Notes: generated by a model not told the origin, from the letters alone. 13,233 bases of DNA from Lachnospira sp. UBA4346 (GCA_002394205.1 DGTC01000018.1:1-13233); one strand, 5' to 3'. Counted from the stretch's first letter, positions 6,780 through 12,979 are shown. Numbers and translations are program-made.

Positions 6780-7175
6780 TTAGACTCTTCTACGTTTTGG
6801 TGGACGACATCCGTTGTGTGGAACTGGAGTAACGTCTTTGATGCTTGTAACTTCAAGACCACAAGCTGAAAGTGCACGAATTGCAGCTTCTCTACCTGAA
6901 CCTGGTCCCTTAACCATAACATCAACAGACTTTAATCCGTGAATTAAAGCAGCCTTTGTAGCTGTTTCAGCAGCCATCTGTGCAGCATATGGAGTTGACT
7001 TCTTAGAACCTCTGAAACCAAGTCCACCGGCACTTGCCCATGATAAAGCATTACCTTCTGCATCTGTTAAAGTAACAATTGTATTATTAAAAGAAGACTG
7101 AATATGTGCCTGTCCTCTTTCAACGTTCTTCTTTACACGCTTCTTTGTTGCTTTTTTTGTAACTTTTTGAGCCAT
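6780..7175 (-). CDS. rpsK: Small-subunit ribosomal protein S11
   Basis: S11 forms part of the 30S platform and touches the mRNA in the E site region. The 131-residue protein has the usual length, with a lysine-rich N-terminus (1-20), SSFNNTIVTLTD (28-39), the GPGSGREAAIRAL block near 90-102, and the highly conserved C-terminus PHNGCRPPKRRRV. GGAGG lies 11 bases before the ATG. It is 33 bases downstream of rpsM and 20 bases upstream of rpsD, consistent with one transcript. Confidence 0.98.
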   Translation of the reverse strand: MAQKVTKKATKKRVKKNVERGQAHIQSSFNNTIVTLTDAEGNALSWASAGGLGFRGSKKSTPYAAQMAAETATKAALIHGLKSVDVMVKGPGSGREAAIRALSACGLEVTSIKDVTPVPHNGCRPPKRRRV

Positions 7176-7208
7176 TTTACAACTAACCTCCTATGAGTTT
7201 ACGATTTA

Positions 7209-7583
7209 TTATTTCTTCTTATTAGCAACTGTCTTCTTAGGACCCTTACATGTTCTTGCATTTGTCTTTGTCTTCTGTCCTCTGCAAGGAAGTCCCTTTC
7301 TATGGCGGATACCTCTATAACAACCGATTTCTTTTAATCTCTTAATATCCATGGCAACTTCTCTTCTTAAGTCACCTTCTACTAAATGTTCCTGATCTGC
7401 ATCGATAACCTTTGCAATCTTAGCAACATCTTCATCTGATAAATCCTTAACACGAATGTCTGGGTTTACTCCAGCTTCTGCAAGAATCTTAGTTGCTCTT
7501 ACTCTACCGATACCGTAAACATAAGTAAGACCGATTTCAATACGCTTTTCTCTTGGTAAATCTACACCTGAAATACGAGCCAT
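7209..7583 (-). CDS. rpsM: Small-subunit ribosomal protein S13
   Basis: S13 sits in the 30S head and contacts the P-site tRNA and the B1 bridges to the large subunit. The 124-residue protein begins MARISGVDLPREKR and has a helix-turn-helix region with TYVYGIGRVRATKI (20-33). YRGIRHRKGLPCRGQKTKTN leads into a basic tail ending in KKK. The ATG at 7583 has GGAGG 11 bases upstream. It is separated from rpmJ by a structured 310-base gap that may hold a translational control site. In E. coli the S4 repressor target lies directly before rpsM. Confidence 0.98.
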   Translation of the reverse strand: MARISGVDLPREKRIEIGLTYVYGIGRVRATKILAEAGVNPDIRVKDLSDEDVAKIAKVIDADQEHLVEGDLRREVAMDIKRLKEIGCYRGIRHRKGLPCRGQKTKTNARTCKGPKKTVANKKK

Positions 7584-7893
7584 GTGTTCTTTAACCTCCG
7601 TTAATCAAAATTAATTAATATTTAGAATTGTTGTAGTCTGAATACATACGCAGCTCGTCATAATTATGACGCCTGAAATGTGTGCGTTGCCACTCATTCT
7701 ACTATATTAAATAGCAATGATTCACCTTACAACCCTGCCGGGTGATTCATTACTGCAGCCGCAATTAAACTATTTCTACATATCTATGCAGAAATATAAA
7801 ATGAATAATTCTGTCTGCCGACATACTCTTTTAGAGCTTATTCATTACGCAGAAACGAGAGAAGTAGCCTCTACTCCTCATTCAATGGAACAA
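7584..7893 (-). promoter_or_regulatory. Structured rpmJ-rpsM intergenic RNA (candidate r-protein leader)
   Basis: These 310 bases encode no plausible gene but are dense in stems readable on the minus strand. In transcript order: (1) a 9-base-pair stem with a 3-base loop (7879-7859), including one G-U. (2) A 9-base-pair stem (arms 7846-7838 and 7808-7800) enclosing two hairpins, CTCT/AGAG (7836-7826) and TGTC-GGCA-GACA (7823-7812), a three-way-junction layout. (3) A stem of 11 base pairs including one G-U (7796-7771). (4) AATGA-A-TCACC with GGTGA-A-TCATT (7751-7716), 10 pairs and an A-A mismatch. (5) The perfect 16-base palindrome CGTCATAATTATGACG (7671-7656), bracketed by ACGCA/TGCGT. Stems 1 and 3 have A-C mismatches when read on the plus strand. 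Function is inferred, not shown. Confidence 0.55.
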
Positions 7894-8007
7894 TTAGCCC
7901 TGTCTCTGCTTGTGCTTAGGGTTTTCACAGATAACTCTGATGCTTCCCTTTCTCTTAATGACTTTGCATTTTTCACAAATTGGTTTAACTGATGATCTAA
8001 CCTTCAC
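7894..8007 (-). CDS. rpmJ: Large-subunit ribosomal protein L36, GTG start
   Basis: The minus strand from 8007 encodes a 37-residue protein beginning MKVRSSVKPICEKCKVIKRK and ending PKHKQRQG. This is full-length L36, the smallest 50S protein, which folds around one zinc ion and binds 23S rRNA. The zinc ligands of the C+ type are present: C11, C14, C27 and H32. The start codon is GTG (8007-8005); no in-frame ATG exists near it. GGAGG (8020-8016) lies 8 bases upstream, and a strong promoter ends 35 bases upstream. Its place between infA and rpsM is standard. It is the first gene of the alpha transcript here. Automatic calling that requires ATG or a longer minimum length would miss it. Confidence 0.97.
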   Translation of the reverse strand: MKVRSSVKPICEKCKVIKRKGSIRVICENPKHKQRQG

Positions 8008-8041
8008 TGCAAAAGCCTCCTTTCAGACAAGTTCGTTATAC

Positions 8042-8071
8042 ATTATAGCACAACTAATTTTTTGATTGCAA
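8042..8071 (-). promoter_or_regulatory. Promoter of the rpmJ-rpsM-rpsK-rpsD-rpoA-rplQ operon
   Basis: The minus strand has TTGCAA (8071-8066), an 18-base spacer (8065-8048) and a perfect TATAAT (8047-8042). A TGC directly before the -10 gives an extended -10. The start would be near 8035, leaving about 28 bases before the rpmJ GTG. Directly upstream of the -35 lie A- and T-tracts resembling an UP element (8072-8095). Confidence 0.8.
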
Positions 8072-8095
8072 GAAAAATTTTGTACAAATTTTTCT
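8071..8095. promoter_or_regulatory. UP-element-like A/T tract and inverted repeat at the rpmJ promoter
   Basis: AGAAAAATTT (8071-8080) and AAATTTTTCT (8086-8095) form a perfect 10-base inverted repeat around TGTAC, directly adjoining the -35. Alternating A- and T-tracts at this position fit an UP element, bound by the alpha C-terminal domain. As minus-strand RNA the same sequence could form a weak A-U hairpin ending in UUUUUCUU, so it might also reduce read-through from infA. I cannot separate these two roles from sequence. Confidence 0.5.
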
Positions 8096-8257
8096 ATATA
8101 TTATTGTAAGATATTATTCACTTTGTATTAGAAGCAAATATATCCTTCAACCAACCTGTATTTCTGTGGGATTCTGATACATTTGCATACAACACAATCC
8201 CCAGAATCGATTTCGGCATTTTTCATGCCTATTTATATATCGGCTTATTTCTACAAT
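8096..8257 (-). other. infA-rpmJ spacer with hairpins
   Basis: Downstream of infA the minus strand has GGCAT-GAAAA-ATGCC (8229-8215), enclosed by an outer CGAT/ATCG pair. A second element follows, with alternative pairings. GATTCTG (8208-8202) can pair with CAGAATC (8176-8170), or the overlapping CTGGGGATT (8204-8196) can pair with AATCCCACAG (8173-8164) with one bulge. Neither is followed by a clear U-run. No gene is visible; the longest minus-strand frame starting with ATG is about 13 codons and has no ribosome binding site. Confidence 0.4.
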
Positions 8258-8476
8258 TTATTTATCTCTCCAGATAATTCTTCCCTTTGTTAAATCATAA
8301 GGGGAAAGTTCAATTGTAACCTTATCACCAGGTAAAATTCTAATAAAGTTCATACGAAGCTTTCCGCTAATTGTAGCAAGAATCTGATGACCATTTTCAA
8401 GTTCTACTTTAAAAAAGGCATTTGGAAGTTTTTCTACAACTTTTCCTTCAATTTCAATAACATCTGCTTTTGACAT
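8258..8476 (-). CDS. infA: Translation initiation factor IF-1
   Basis: IF-1 binds the A site of the 30S subunit and assists IF-2 and IF-3 during initiation. The 72-residue product has the exact family length and is a single OB fold: MSKADVIEIEGKVVEKLPNA, then FKVELENGHQILATISGKLR (22-41), IRILPGDKVTIELSPYDLTKGRI (45-67) and a WRDK end. GGAGAG lies upstream of the ATG at 8476. It follows the KOW gene by 22 bases. After it comes a 250-base gap with a new promoter, so it is the last gene of the spc-side transcript, perhaps with partial read-through into rpmJ. Confidence 0.98.
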   Translation of the reverse strand: MSKADVIEIEGKVVEKLPNAFFKVELENGHQILATISGKLRMNFIRILPGDKVTIELSPYDLTKGRIIWRDK

Positions 8477-8498
8477 ATCTATCTCTCCATTCTAAAAT

Positions 8499-8762
8499 TT
8501 ATTTACAATAGATTCGAATTGCGCGTTTGATTATTTCATCTGTAAGTTGCAATCCGTTCTCCTGTTTCTCGGCAATTTCTTTGTTTTTTATGCCTGTTTG
8601 CTGTACATGCTTACATTTTTTTCTCTTCGGATTTGCGATACATTTATTCGATCCGTCTGCCAGATATATATACGACTGATCAACTCGAACAATTACATAT
8701 ACCTTATCCTTATCATGTCCTGCAAGTGACTTTGCAAAACATCCAACTCCATACTGAACCAT
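8499..8762 (-). CDS. KOW-domain putative RNA-binding protein
   Basis: This is a short basic protein (87 residues from the ATG at 8762). A KOW-like segment spans about residues 4-34, with KSLAGHDKDKVYVIV and YIYLADG. A lysine-rich stretch NPKRKKCKH (44-52) follows, then a charged C-terminal helix. KOW motifs bind RNA in ribosomal proteins and NusG. Short proteins of this kind, sometimes annotated as L14E/L6E/L27E-like, are known between map and infA in Lachnospiraceae and relatives; I know of no proven function. In-frame GTG (8774) and TTG (8768) codons also precede. The GTG overlaps the AAGGAG site (8779-8774), so it cannot be the start. The ATG is 11 bases from that site, the spacing seen for rpsM, rpsK and rpsD. 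The site overlaps the map stop codon, implying coupled translation. Confidence 0.85.
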   Translation of the reverse strand: MVQYGVGCFAKSLAGHDKDKVYVIVRVDQSYIYLADGSNKCIANPKRKKCKHVQQTGIKNKEIAEKQENGLQLTDEIIKRAIRIYCK

Positions 8763-8777
8763 TCTCAAATCCACTCC

Positions 8778-9533
8778 TTATTCTACCAATGTAAGTATTT
8801 CCGGACCATTTTTTGTTACAAGTACAGTATTTTCATAATGTGCGGCTAAAGAATGATCTGCTGTTATCGCTGTCCAACCGTCATCAAGCCATTCAAGTGC
8901 ATAATGTCCGGCTGAAACCATTGGTTCAATGGCAAGGGTCATCCCCTCATACAACTTCATTCCTCGACGTGGCTGTGTAAAATTCGGTATCTGTGGTTCT
9001 TCGTGCATCTCTACACCAATTCCATGTCCCACCAATTCTCGAATCATTCCATATCCATAGCCTTCATTATATGCTGCAATCGCATTAGATATCTCATGTA
9101 AATGACAACCTTCTTTGGCATATTGAATTCCTTCAAAGAAACTCTGCTTCGTAACACGCATTAGTTGCTCAGCTTCTGCACTGACTGTCCCAACGCCTAT
9201 TGTACGTGCTGCATCTACCTGGTACCCTTTATGCTCCAGGCAGGCATCAAGACTTACAATATCGCCCTCTTTTAAAATAATTTTCTTAGAAGGAATCGCA
9301 TGAACAACAGCCTCATTCACTGAAACACAAAACGCTGCCGGATATCCATCATATCCCAAACAGGAAGGAATACAACCATAGCTGCGAATCATCTCTTCGC
9401 CGATTTTGTCTAACCGGTATGTCGAAATTCCTGGTTTTACTTCCTTTGAAAGATCCCGCATAACTGTACCAAGAATCTTTCCTGCTTCTCTCATTATTTC
9501 GATTTCACGCTGTGATTTGATTGATACTGACAT
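8778..9533 (-). CDS. map: Type I methionine aminopeptidase
   Basis: This enzyme removes the initiator methionine from nascent proteins with small second residues, using two divalent metal ions. All five metal ligands are present in the 251-residue protein: D96 and D107 (in SLDACLEHKGYQVDAART), H170 (GHGIG), E203 (AIEPM) and E234 (HYENT). The substrate-site histidines H78 and H177 are also present. The protein has no N-terminal zinc-finger extension, as usual for bacterial type I enzymes. The ATG at 9533 is 5 bases after the adk stop, and its likely ribosome binding site GGAG is inside the last adk codons, so translation is coupled. The secY-adk-map-infA order is conserved in Firmicutes. Confidence 0.97.
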   Translation of the reverse strand: MSVSIKSQREIEIMREAGKILGTVMRDLSKEVKPGISTYRLDKIGEEMIRSYGCIPSCLGYDGYPAAFCVSVNEAVVHAIPSKKIILKEGDIVSLDACLEHKGYQVDAARTIGVGTVSAEAEQLMRVTKQSFFEGIQYAKEGCHLHEISNAIAAYNEGYGYGMIRELVGHGIGVEMHEEPQIPNFTQPRRGMKLYEGMTLAIEPMVSAGHYALEWLDDGWTAITADHSLAAHYENTVLVTKNGPEILTLVE

Positions 9534-9538
9534 TCGTC

Positions 9539-10183
9539 TTACGCTCCTAATACGTTCACGATATCAGAAAATACCTTTTCCATATCCTGTGTACCATCTA
9601 CTTCTGCTAAAACATCTGCCTTTGCATAATAATCAATCAATGGCTGTGTCTGCTCATGATATACAGAAAGTCTGTTCTTTACTGTTTCCGGCTTATCATC
9701 ATCTCTTAAGATTAACTTTTCACCACATGCATCACAAACACCTTCAACCTTTGTTGGATTGAATTCAATATGATATGTTGCACCGCAACCTACGCAGGCA
9801 CGTCTTCCTGACATTCTGTTGATAATATTTTCATCTGGAACTTCTACATTGATTGCAAAATCAACAGCTTCTCCCTGTGCCTTTAAAGCCTTATCAAGTG
9901 CTTCTGCCTGAGGAATTGTTCTTGGGAAACCATCTAATACATAACCGTTTGCACAATCAGCTTCCTTAAAACGATCCATAATTAAATCCACAACAAGTTC
10001 ATCCGGTACAAGTTCACCCTTGTCCATGTAAGTCTTAGCCTTTTGACCAAGCTCTGTGTTATTCTTGATATTTGCTCTGAAAATATCGCCTGTAGAAATA
10101 TGTGGAATACCATATTTTGCAGCAATCTTCTTTGCCTGTGTACCCTTACCGGCACCAGGAGCACCTAACATAATAATTTTCAT
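9539..10183 (-). CDS. adk: Adenylate kinase, zinc-containing LID
   Basis: Adenylate kinase interconverts ATP plus AMP with two ADP and balances the cellular adenylate pool. The 214-residue protein is the long form. The P-loop GAPGAGKGT is at 7-15, the AMP-binding block ISTGDIFR at 29-36, and LDGFPRT at 83-89 with R88. The LID domain has the four-cysteine zinc site C130, C133, C150 and C153, common in Gram-positive enzymes. The C-terminal part has the conserved RDDDKPETVKNRL (160-172). The upstream AAAGG-rich site is about a dozen bases from the ATG at 10183, a weaker arrangement than its neighbours. A small hairpin lies immediately upstream (10205-10221). It sits 183 bases after secY, with a possible promoter and a strong hairpin in between. 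Confidence 0.98.
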   Translation of the reverse strand: MKIIMLGAPGAGKGTQAKKIAAKYGIPHISTGDIFRANIKNNTELGQKAKTYMDKGELVPDELVVDLIMDRFKEADCANGYVLDGFPRTIPQAEALDKALKAQGEAVDFAINVEVPDENIINRMSGRRACVGCGATYHIEFNPTKVEGVCDACGEKLILRDDDKPETVKNRLSVYHEQTQPLIDYYAKADVLAEVDGTQDMEKVFSDIVNVLGA

Positions 10184-10204
10184 GCGATTACCATACCCTT
10201 TCCT

Positions 10205-10221
10205 TTTGGATAATTTCCAAA
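10205..10221 (-). repeat. Small hairpin just upstream of the adk ribosome binding site
   Basis: TTTGGA and TCCAAA form a perfect 6-base-pair stem with a 5-base loop. The stem ends next to the AAGGAAAGGG stretch that serves as the adk ribosome binding site. It could tune adk translation, but it is short and may be chance. Confidence 0.3.
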
Positions 10222-10260
10222 TGTAACTTATCGTCTTTCATCATTCGATGTAAGCGATTC

Positions 10261-10289
10261 TTTATACACAAATGACTCGCCTAGTTCAA
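10261..10289 (-). promoter_or_regulatory. Candidate promoter for adk-map-KOW-infA
   Basis: The minus strand shows TTGAAC (10289-10284), a 17-base spacer and TATAAA (10266-10261). Four of six and five of six positions match consensus. The right-hand arm of the secY-adk hairpin falls inside the spacer. It would give a leader of about 70 bases before adk. Confidence 0.4.
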
Positions 10290-10305
10290 TTTACCAGGCG
10301 AGTCA
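10273..10305 (-). terminator. GC-rich hairpin in the secY-adk gap, possible attenuating terminator
   Basis: TGACTCGCCT and AGGCGAGTCA pair perfectly over 10 bases (arms 10305-10296 and 10282-10273) around a 13-base loop. On the minus strand the stem is followed by TTTGTGTATAAAG, only a weak U-tract, so full termination is doubtful. It lies 61 bases after the secY stop and could reduce read-through into adk or protect the secY 3' end. Confidence 0.45.
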
Positions 10306-10366
10306 AATTTGTATTCAATATTATATCATTCCTGATTACATACTACTCAGTCTGTCAAAGTTCTAT

Positions 10367-11689
10367 TTATTCACTTAAAAATCCTTTATAGTAACGATTT
10401 ACCATCTGTGCTTCAATCTGCTTCAATGTTTCAAGAACAACACCAACAATGATGATGATTGATGTACCACCAAATGATACGCTTGCATTAAAGAAGCCTG
10501 AACACATAATAGGAATCAATGCGATAATCATAAGACCAACCGCACCGATAAATACGATATAATTTAATATTTTATTTAAATATTCACTGGTTGACTTACC
10601 CGGTGTAATACCTGGAATAACACCACCAGCTCTCTTCATATTATCAGCTACTTCAACCGGGTTGAATGTAATTGATGTGTAGAAATAAGCAAATACAATA
10701 ACAAGTACAATATAAAGCAATAAACCTATAGAATACTTTGGCATTTCTACTCTGCACCAATATGAAGAACTTAAATATTTTGTCCATTCATACGACTTGT
10801 TTGAGAACAATTGAACAATAATAACCGGGAACTGCATCAAAGATGATGCAAAGATAATTGGCATTACACCAGCCGTATTTACTTTCAAAGGAATGTGAGT
10901 AGACTGACCACCCACTGACTTTCTACCAGTCACCTTCTGTGAATACTGAACTGGAATTCTTCTCTCTCCGTCCTGTAAGAAACAGACAAGCACTACCATA
11001 AGTACTAAAATTGCTACAATGATTACTGCAGCAAGAACACCCTTTGCAATTGTTTTAGGTGCAACAAATGTGCTGTAAAGTGTTGCAAAGTCGTTTGGCA
11101 TTCCAGAAATGATGTTAATCAATAATACAATTGATATACCATTGCCTACACCTTTTTCTGTAATTCTTTCCCCAATCCACATTAATAATGCAGAACCACC
11201 AGTAAGTGCTGCTACAACGACAACAATACTTGCTACATAATGAACTGTACTCATATCTGCATAGTTCTTAATCAAGCCCTGTCTACCGAAACCAATTGCC
11301 ATCGCAATACTTTCGATTAAAGCAAGTCCGATTGTAACATATCTTGTAATTGAAGCAATTTTCTTTCTGCCATCTTCACCTTCTTTTTGCATTTCTTCTA
11401 ACTTTGGAATTGCAATTGTTAAAAGCTGCATAATAATTGAAGATGTGATATATGGTGTTATGCTCAGTGCGAACAGAGACATTTTTTCAAATGAACCACC
11501 TGTAAATGCACTCAGATAACTTAAGTCGCCGCTATTAATACCACTTAAAAGGGTACTAAAATACTCTGTGTCAACACCAGGAATCGGAAGCAAGCTTCCG
11601 ATTCGCACTACAACAAGCATCATAAGTGTATAAAGCAATTTTTTACGAATGTCTTTATTTTTAAATGCGTTGACGAGTGTTTTTAACAT
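10367..11689 (-). CDS. secY: Protein translocase channel subunit SecY
   Basis: SecY is the pore of the Sec translocon in the cytoplasmic membrane; it passes unfolded preproteins and inserts membrane proteins together with SecE and SecG. The 440-residue protein shows ten hydrophobic segments, near 18-36, 70-92, 113-133, 152-172, 181-197, 215-237, 271-293, 320-341, 373-395 and 407-423. Family motifs include LLPIPGVD (33-40), TEKGVGNGISI (177-187), RRIPVQY (243-249) in the C4 cytoplasmic loop, IPGITPGKSTSEYL in the C5 loop (358-371) and the RYYKGFL end. Its ATG overlaps the rplO stop by one base (TAATG), with a GAGGTGAT ribosome binding site inside the rplO end, so it is translated in coupling with L15. 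Confidence 0.98.
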   Translation of the reverse strand: MLKTLVNAFKNKDIRKKLLYTLMMLVVVRIGSLLPIPGVDTEYFSTLLSGINSGDLSYLSAFTGGSFEKMSLFALSITPYITSSIIMQLLTIAIPKLEEMQKEGEDGRKKIASITRYVTIGLALIESIAMAIGFGRQGLIKNYADMSTVHYVASIVVVVAALTGGSALLMWIGERITEKGVGNGISIVLLINIISGMPNDFATLYSTFVAPKTIAKGVLAAVIIVAILVLMVVLVCFLQDGERRIPVQYSQKVTGRKSVGGQSTHIPLKVNTAGVMPIIFASSLMQFPVIIVQLFSNKSYEWTKYLSSSYWCRVEMPKYSIGLLLYIVLVIVFAYFYTSITFNPVEVADNMKRAGGVIPGITPGKSTSEYLNKILNYIVFIGAVGLMIIALIPIMCSGFFNASVSFGGTSIIIIVGVVLETLKQIEAQMVNRYYKGFLSE

Positions 11690-12129
11690 TAGATCACCTC
11701 GCAGGTTCCACCAAGAGCTTCAATTTTCTCTTTTGCAGAAGCACTAAAAGCGTTAGCCTTTACTGTAAGCTTCTTTGTGAATTCACCGTTACCAAGGATC
11801 TTAACACCATCTCTAGGATTCTTAACGATACCTGTTTCTAATAATGTTTCGATAGAAACTTCTGCGCCATTATCGAATCTCTCTAATGCGCTGATGTTGA
11901 TACCAACGATTTCCTTATGATTTCTGTTTGTGAATCCTCTCTTAGGAATTCTTCTATATAATGGCATCTGACCACCTTCAAAGCCAAGTCTAGGAGCTCC
12001 TGAACGAGCCTTCTGACCTTTGTGACCCTTACCAGCTGTCTTACCATTACCTGAACCATGTCCACGGCCTCTTCTGAAATTATCACTCTTTACTGAACCT
12101 TCTGCAGGTCTTAAATTAGATAAATCCAT
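11689..12129 (-). CDS. rplO: Large-subunit ribosomal protein L15
   Basis: L15 is a late-assembling 50S protein with a long N-terminal extension threading into 23S rRNA. The 146-residue protein starts MDLSNLRPAEGSVK. It has the glycine- and basic-rich extension GRGHGSGNGKTAGKGHKGQK (21-40), then GFEGGQMPLYRRIPKRGF (49-66), and a globular C-terminal domain (about 75-146). AGGAGG is upstream of the ATG at 12129. It follows rpmD by 26 bases and overlaps secY by one base. Confidence 0.98.
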   Translation of the reverse strand: MDLSNLRPAEGSVKSDNFRRGRGHGSGNGKTAGKGHKGQKARSGAPRLGFEGGQMPLYRRIPKRGFTNRNHKEIVGINISALERFDNGAEVSIETLLETGIVKNPRDGVKILGNGEFTKKLTVKANAFSASAKEKIEALGGTCEVI

Positions 12130-12155
12130 TACTGCACCTCCTATCTAAATTGTTA

Positions 12156-12341
12156 TTAGATTTCTTCTACCTTTAACATATAACCAATCTGCTGAATCTG
12201 TCCTCTTGTTGCTGCATTATCTGGAAGCTCAACTGTCTTGTGCAATTTGCTAAGTCCCATAGCCTCAACTGTCTTTCTATGCTTAGGAACAGCACCGATT
12301 GGAGATTTTACTAAAGTAATCTTTAACTTCTTATCTGCCAT
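12156..12341 (-). CDS. rpmD: Large-subunit ribosomal protein L30
   Basis: L30 is a small 50S protein with a ferredoxin-like fold. The 61-residue product has the usual bacterial length: KLKITLVKSPIG (5-16), the HRKTVEAMGL segment (21-30) and VELPDNAATRGQIQQIGYML (37-56). GGAGG precedes the ATG closely. It lies 110 bases after rpsE, a longer gap than usual, which carries a strong hairpin. Confidence 0.97.
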   Translation of the reverse strand: MADKKLKITLVKSPIGAVPKHRKTVEAMGLSKLHKTVELPDNAATRGQIQQIGYMLKVEEI

Positions 12342-12391
12342 CTTTTTATTCCTCCACTCCGCAAGCGCGGTATACGAACTTCATTTACAAT

Positions 12392-12432
12392 GTGAAGCGC
12401 AAAACATGTCACCATGTTTCTACGCAATTCAC
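12392..12432 (-). promoter_or_regulatory. GNRA-capped hairpin between rpsE and rpmD
   Basis: As minus-strand RNA, AAACAUG and CAUGUUU pair around a GUGA tetraloop (12419-12402). After a small internal loop, GCG/CGC pairs, and after a two-base bulge GUGAA/UUCAC closes the base. In total that is 15 base pairs with one of the most stable classes of loop. On the plus strand the loop reads UCAC, which is not GNRA, so the orientation fits the mRNA. A second hairpin, CCGC-GCTT-GCGG (12370-12359), lies just before the rpmD ribosome binding site. No U-run follows, so this is not a terminator. Confidence 0.55.
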
Positions 12433-12451
12433 ATGTTTCTCGTTACTATAA

Positions 12452-12961
12452 TTAGCCTAAGATTTCGCTAACTGACTTTCCACGAAGTCTTGCAACTTCT
12501 TCAGGAGTCTTCATAGCACGAAGTCCTTCGATTGTTGCTAATACAACGTTCTGCTTGTTGTTTGAACCAAGAGACTTTGTACGGATGTTCTTGATACCAA
12601 CAAGTTCAAGTACAGAACGAGCTGGACCACCAGCGATAATACCAGTACCTTCTGGAGCTCTCTTAAGTAATACTGTAGCTCCTCCGAACTTACCGATAAA
12701 ATCATGTGGAACTGAACCATTCTCATCGATTGGAACTTCTACTAAATGTTTGATAGCATCTTCTTTTCCTTTACGGATAGCTTCAGGAATTTCAGCTGCC
12801 TTACCAACACCTGCACCAACGTGTCCGTTGCCATCACCAACAACTACTAATGCTGCAAAACGCATATTACGACCACCTTTTACAACCTTAGTTACACGCT
12901 TGATTGATACTACATTATCATTTAATTCTAACTGACTAGCATCAATTATTGTACGTTTCAT
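12452..12961 (-). CDS. rpsE: Small-subunit ribosomal protein S5
   Basis: S5 lies at the mRNA entry side of the 30S subunit and contributes to decoding accuracy and helicase activity. The 169-residue protein has the N-terminal double-stranded RNA-binding fold (about 12-77), with VVKGGRNMRFAALVVVGDG (26-44) and GHVGAGVGKAAEIPEAIRKG (46-65). The C-terminal domain carries GTGIIAGGPARSVLELVG (105-122) and TKSLGSNNKQNVV (128-140). The ATG at 12961 is preceded by a GGGAG site. It is 18 bases after rplR and upstream of rpmD, the standard spc order. Confidence 0.98.
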   Translation of the reverse strand: MKRTIIDASQLELNDNVVSIKRVTKVVKGGRNMRFAALVVVGDGNGHVGAGVGKAAEIPEAIRKGKEDAIKHLVEVPIDENGSVPHDFIGKFGGATVLLKRAPEGTGIIAGGPARSVLELVGIKNIRTKSLGSNNKQNVVLATIEGLRAMKTPEEVARLRGKSVSEILG

Positions 12962-12979
12962 ACTGTATCTCCCTTCCGC

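Noticed and set aside
7704..7732. TTGTAA-17-TAATAT on the minus strand between rpmJ and rpsM
   Set aside because: Each hexamer matches only four of six positions in AT-rich DNA, and it overlaps an RNA stem. It is too weak to call a promoter.
7717..7992. Open frame of 91 codons on the plus strand
   Set aside because: It runs antisense over rpmJ and the structured rpmJ-rpsM gap, has no ribosome binding site at its start, and resembles no family I know. The stems and rpmJ explain the sequence better.
8772..8774. GTG as the start of the KOW gene
   Set aside because: This codon overlaps the AAGGAG ribosome binding site itself, so a ribosome bound there could not start on it. The ATG at 8762 is favoured.
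9406..9762. Plus-strand open frame of 118 codons over map and adk
   Set aside because: It is antisense to two clear enzymes, with no promoter or ribosome binding site, so it is a shadow frame.
12555..12935. Plus-strand open frame of 126 codons inside rpsE
   Set aside because: It lies wholly antisense to the conserved S5 gene, and its composition is what the S5 codons force on the opposite strand.
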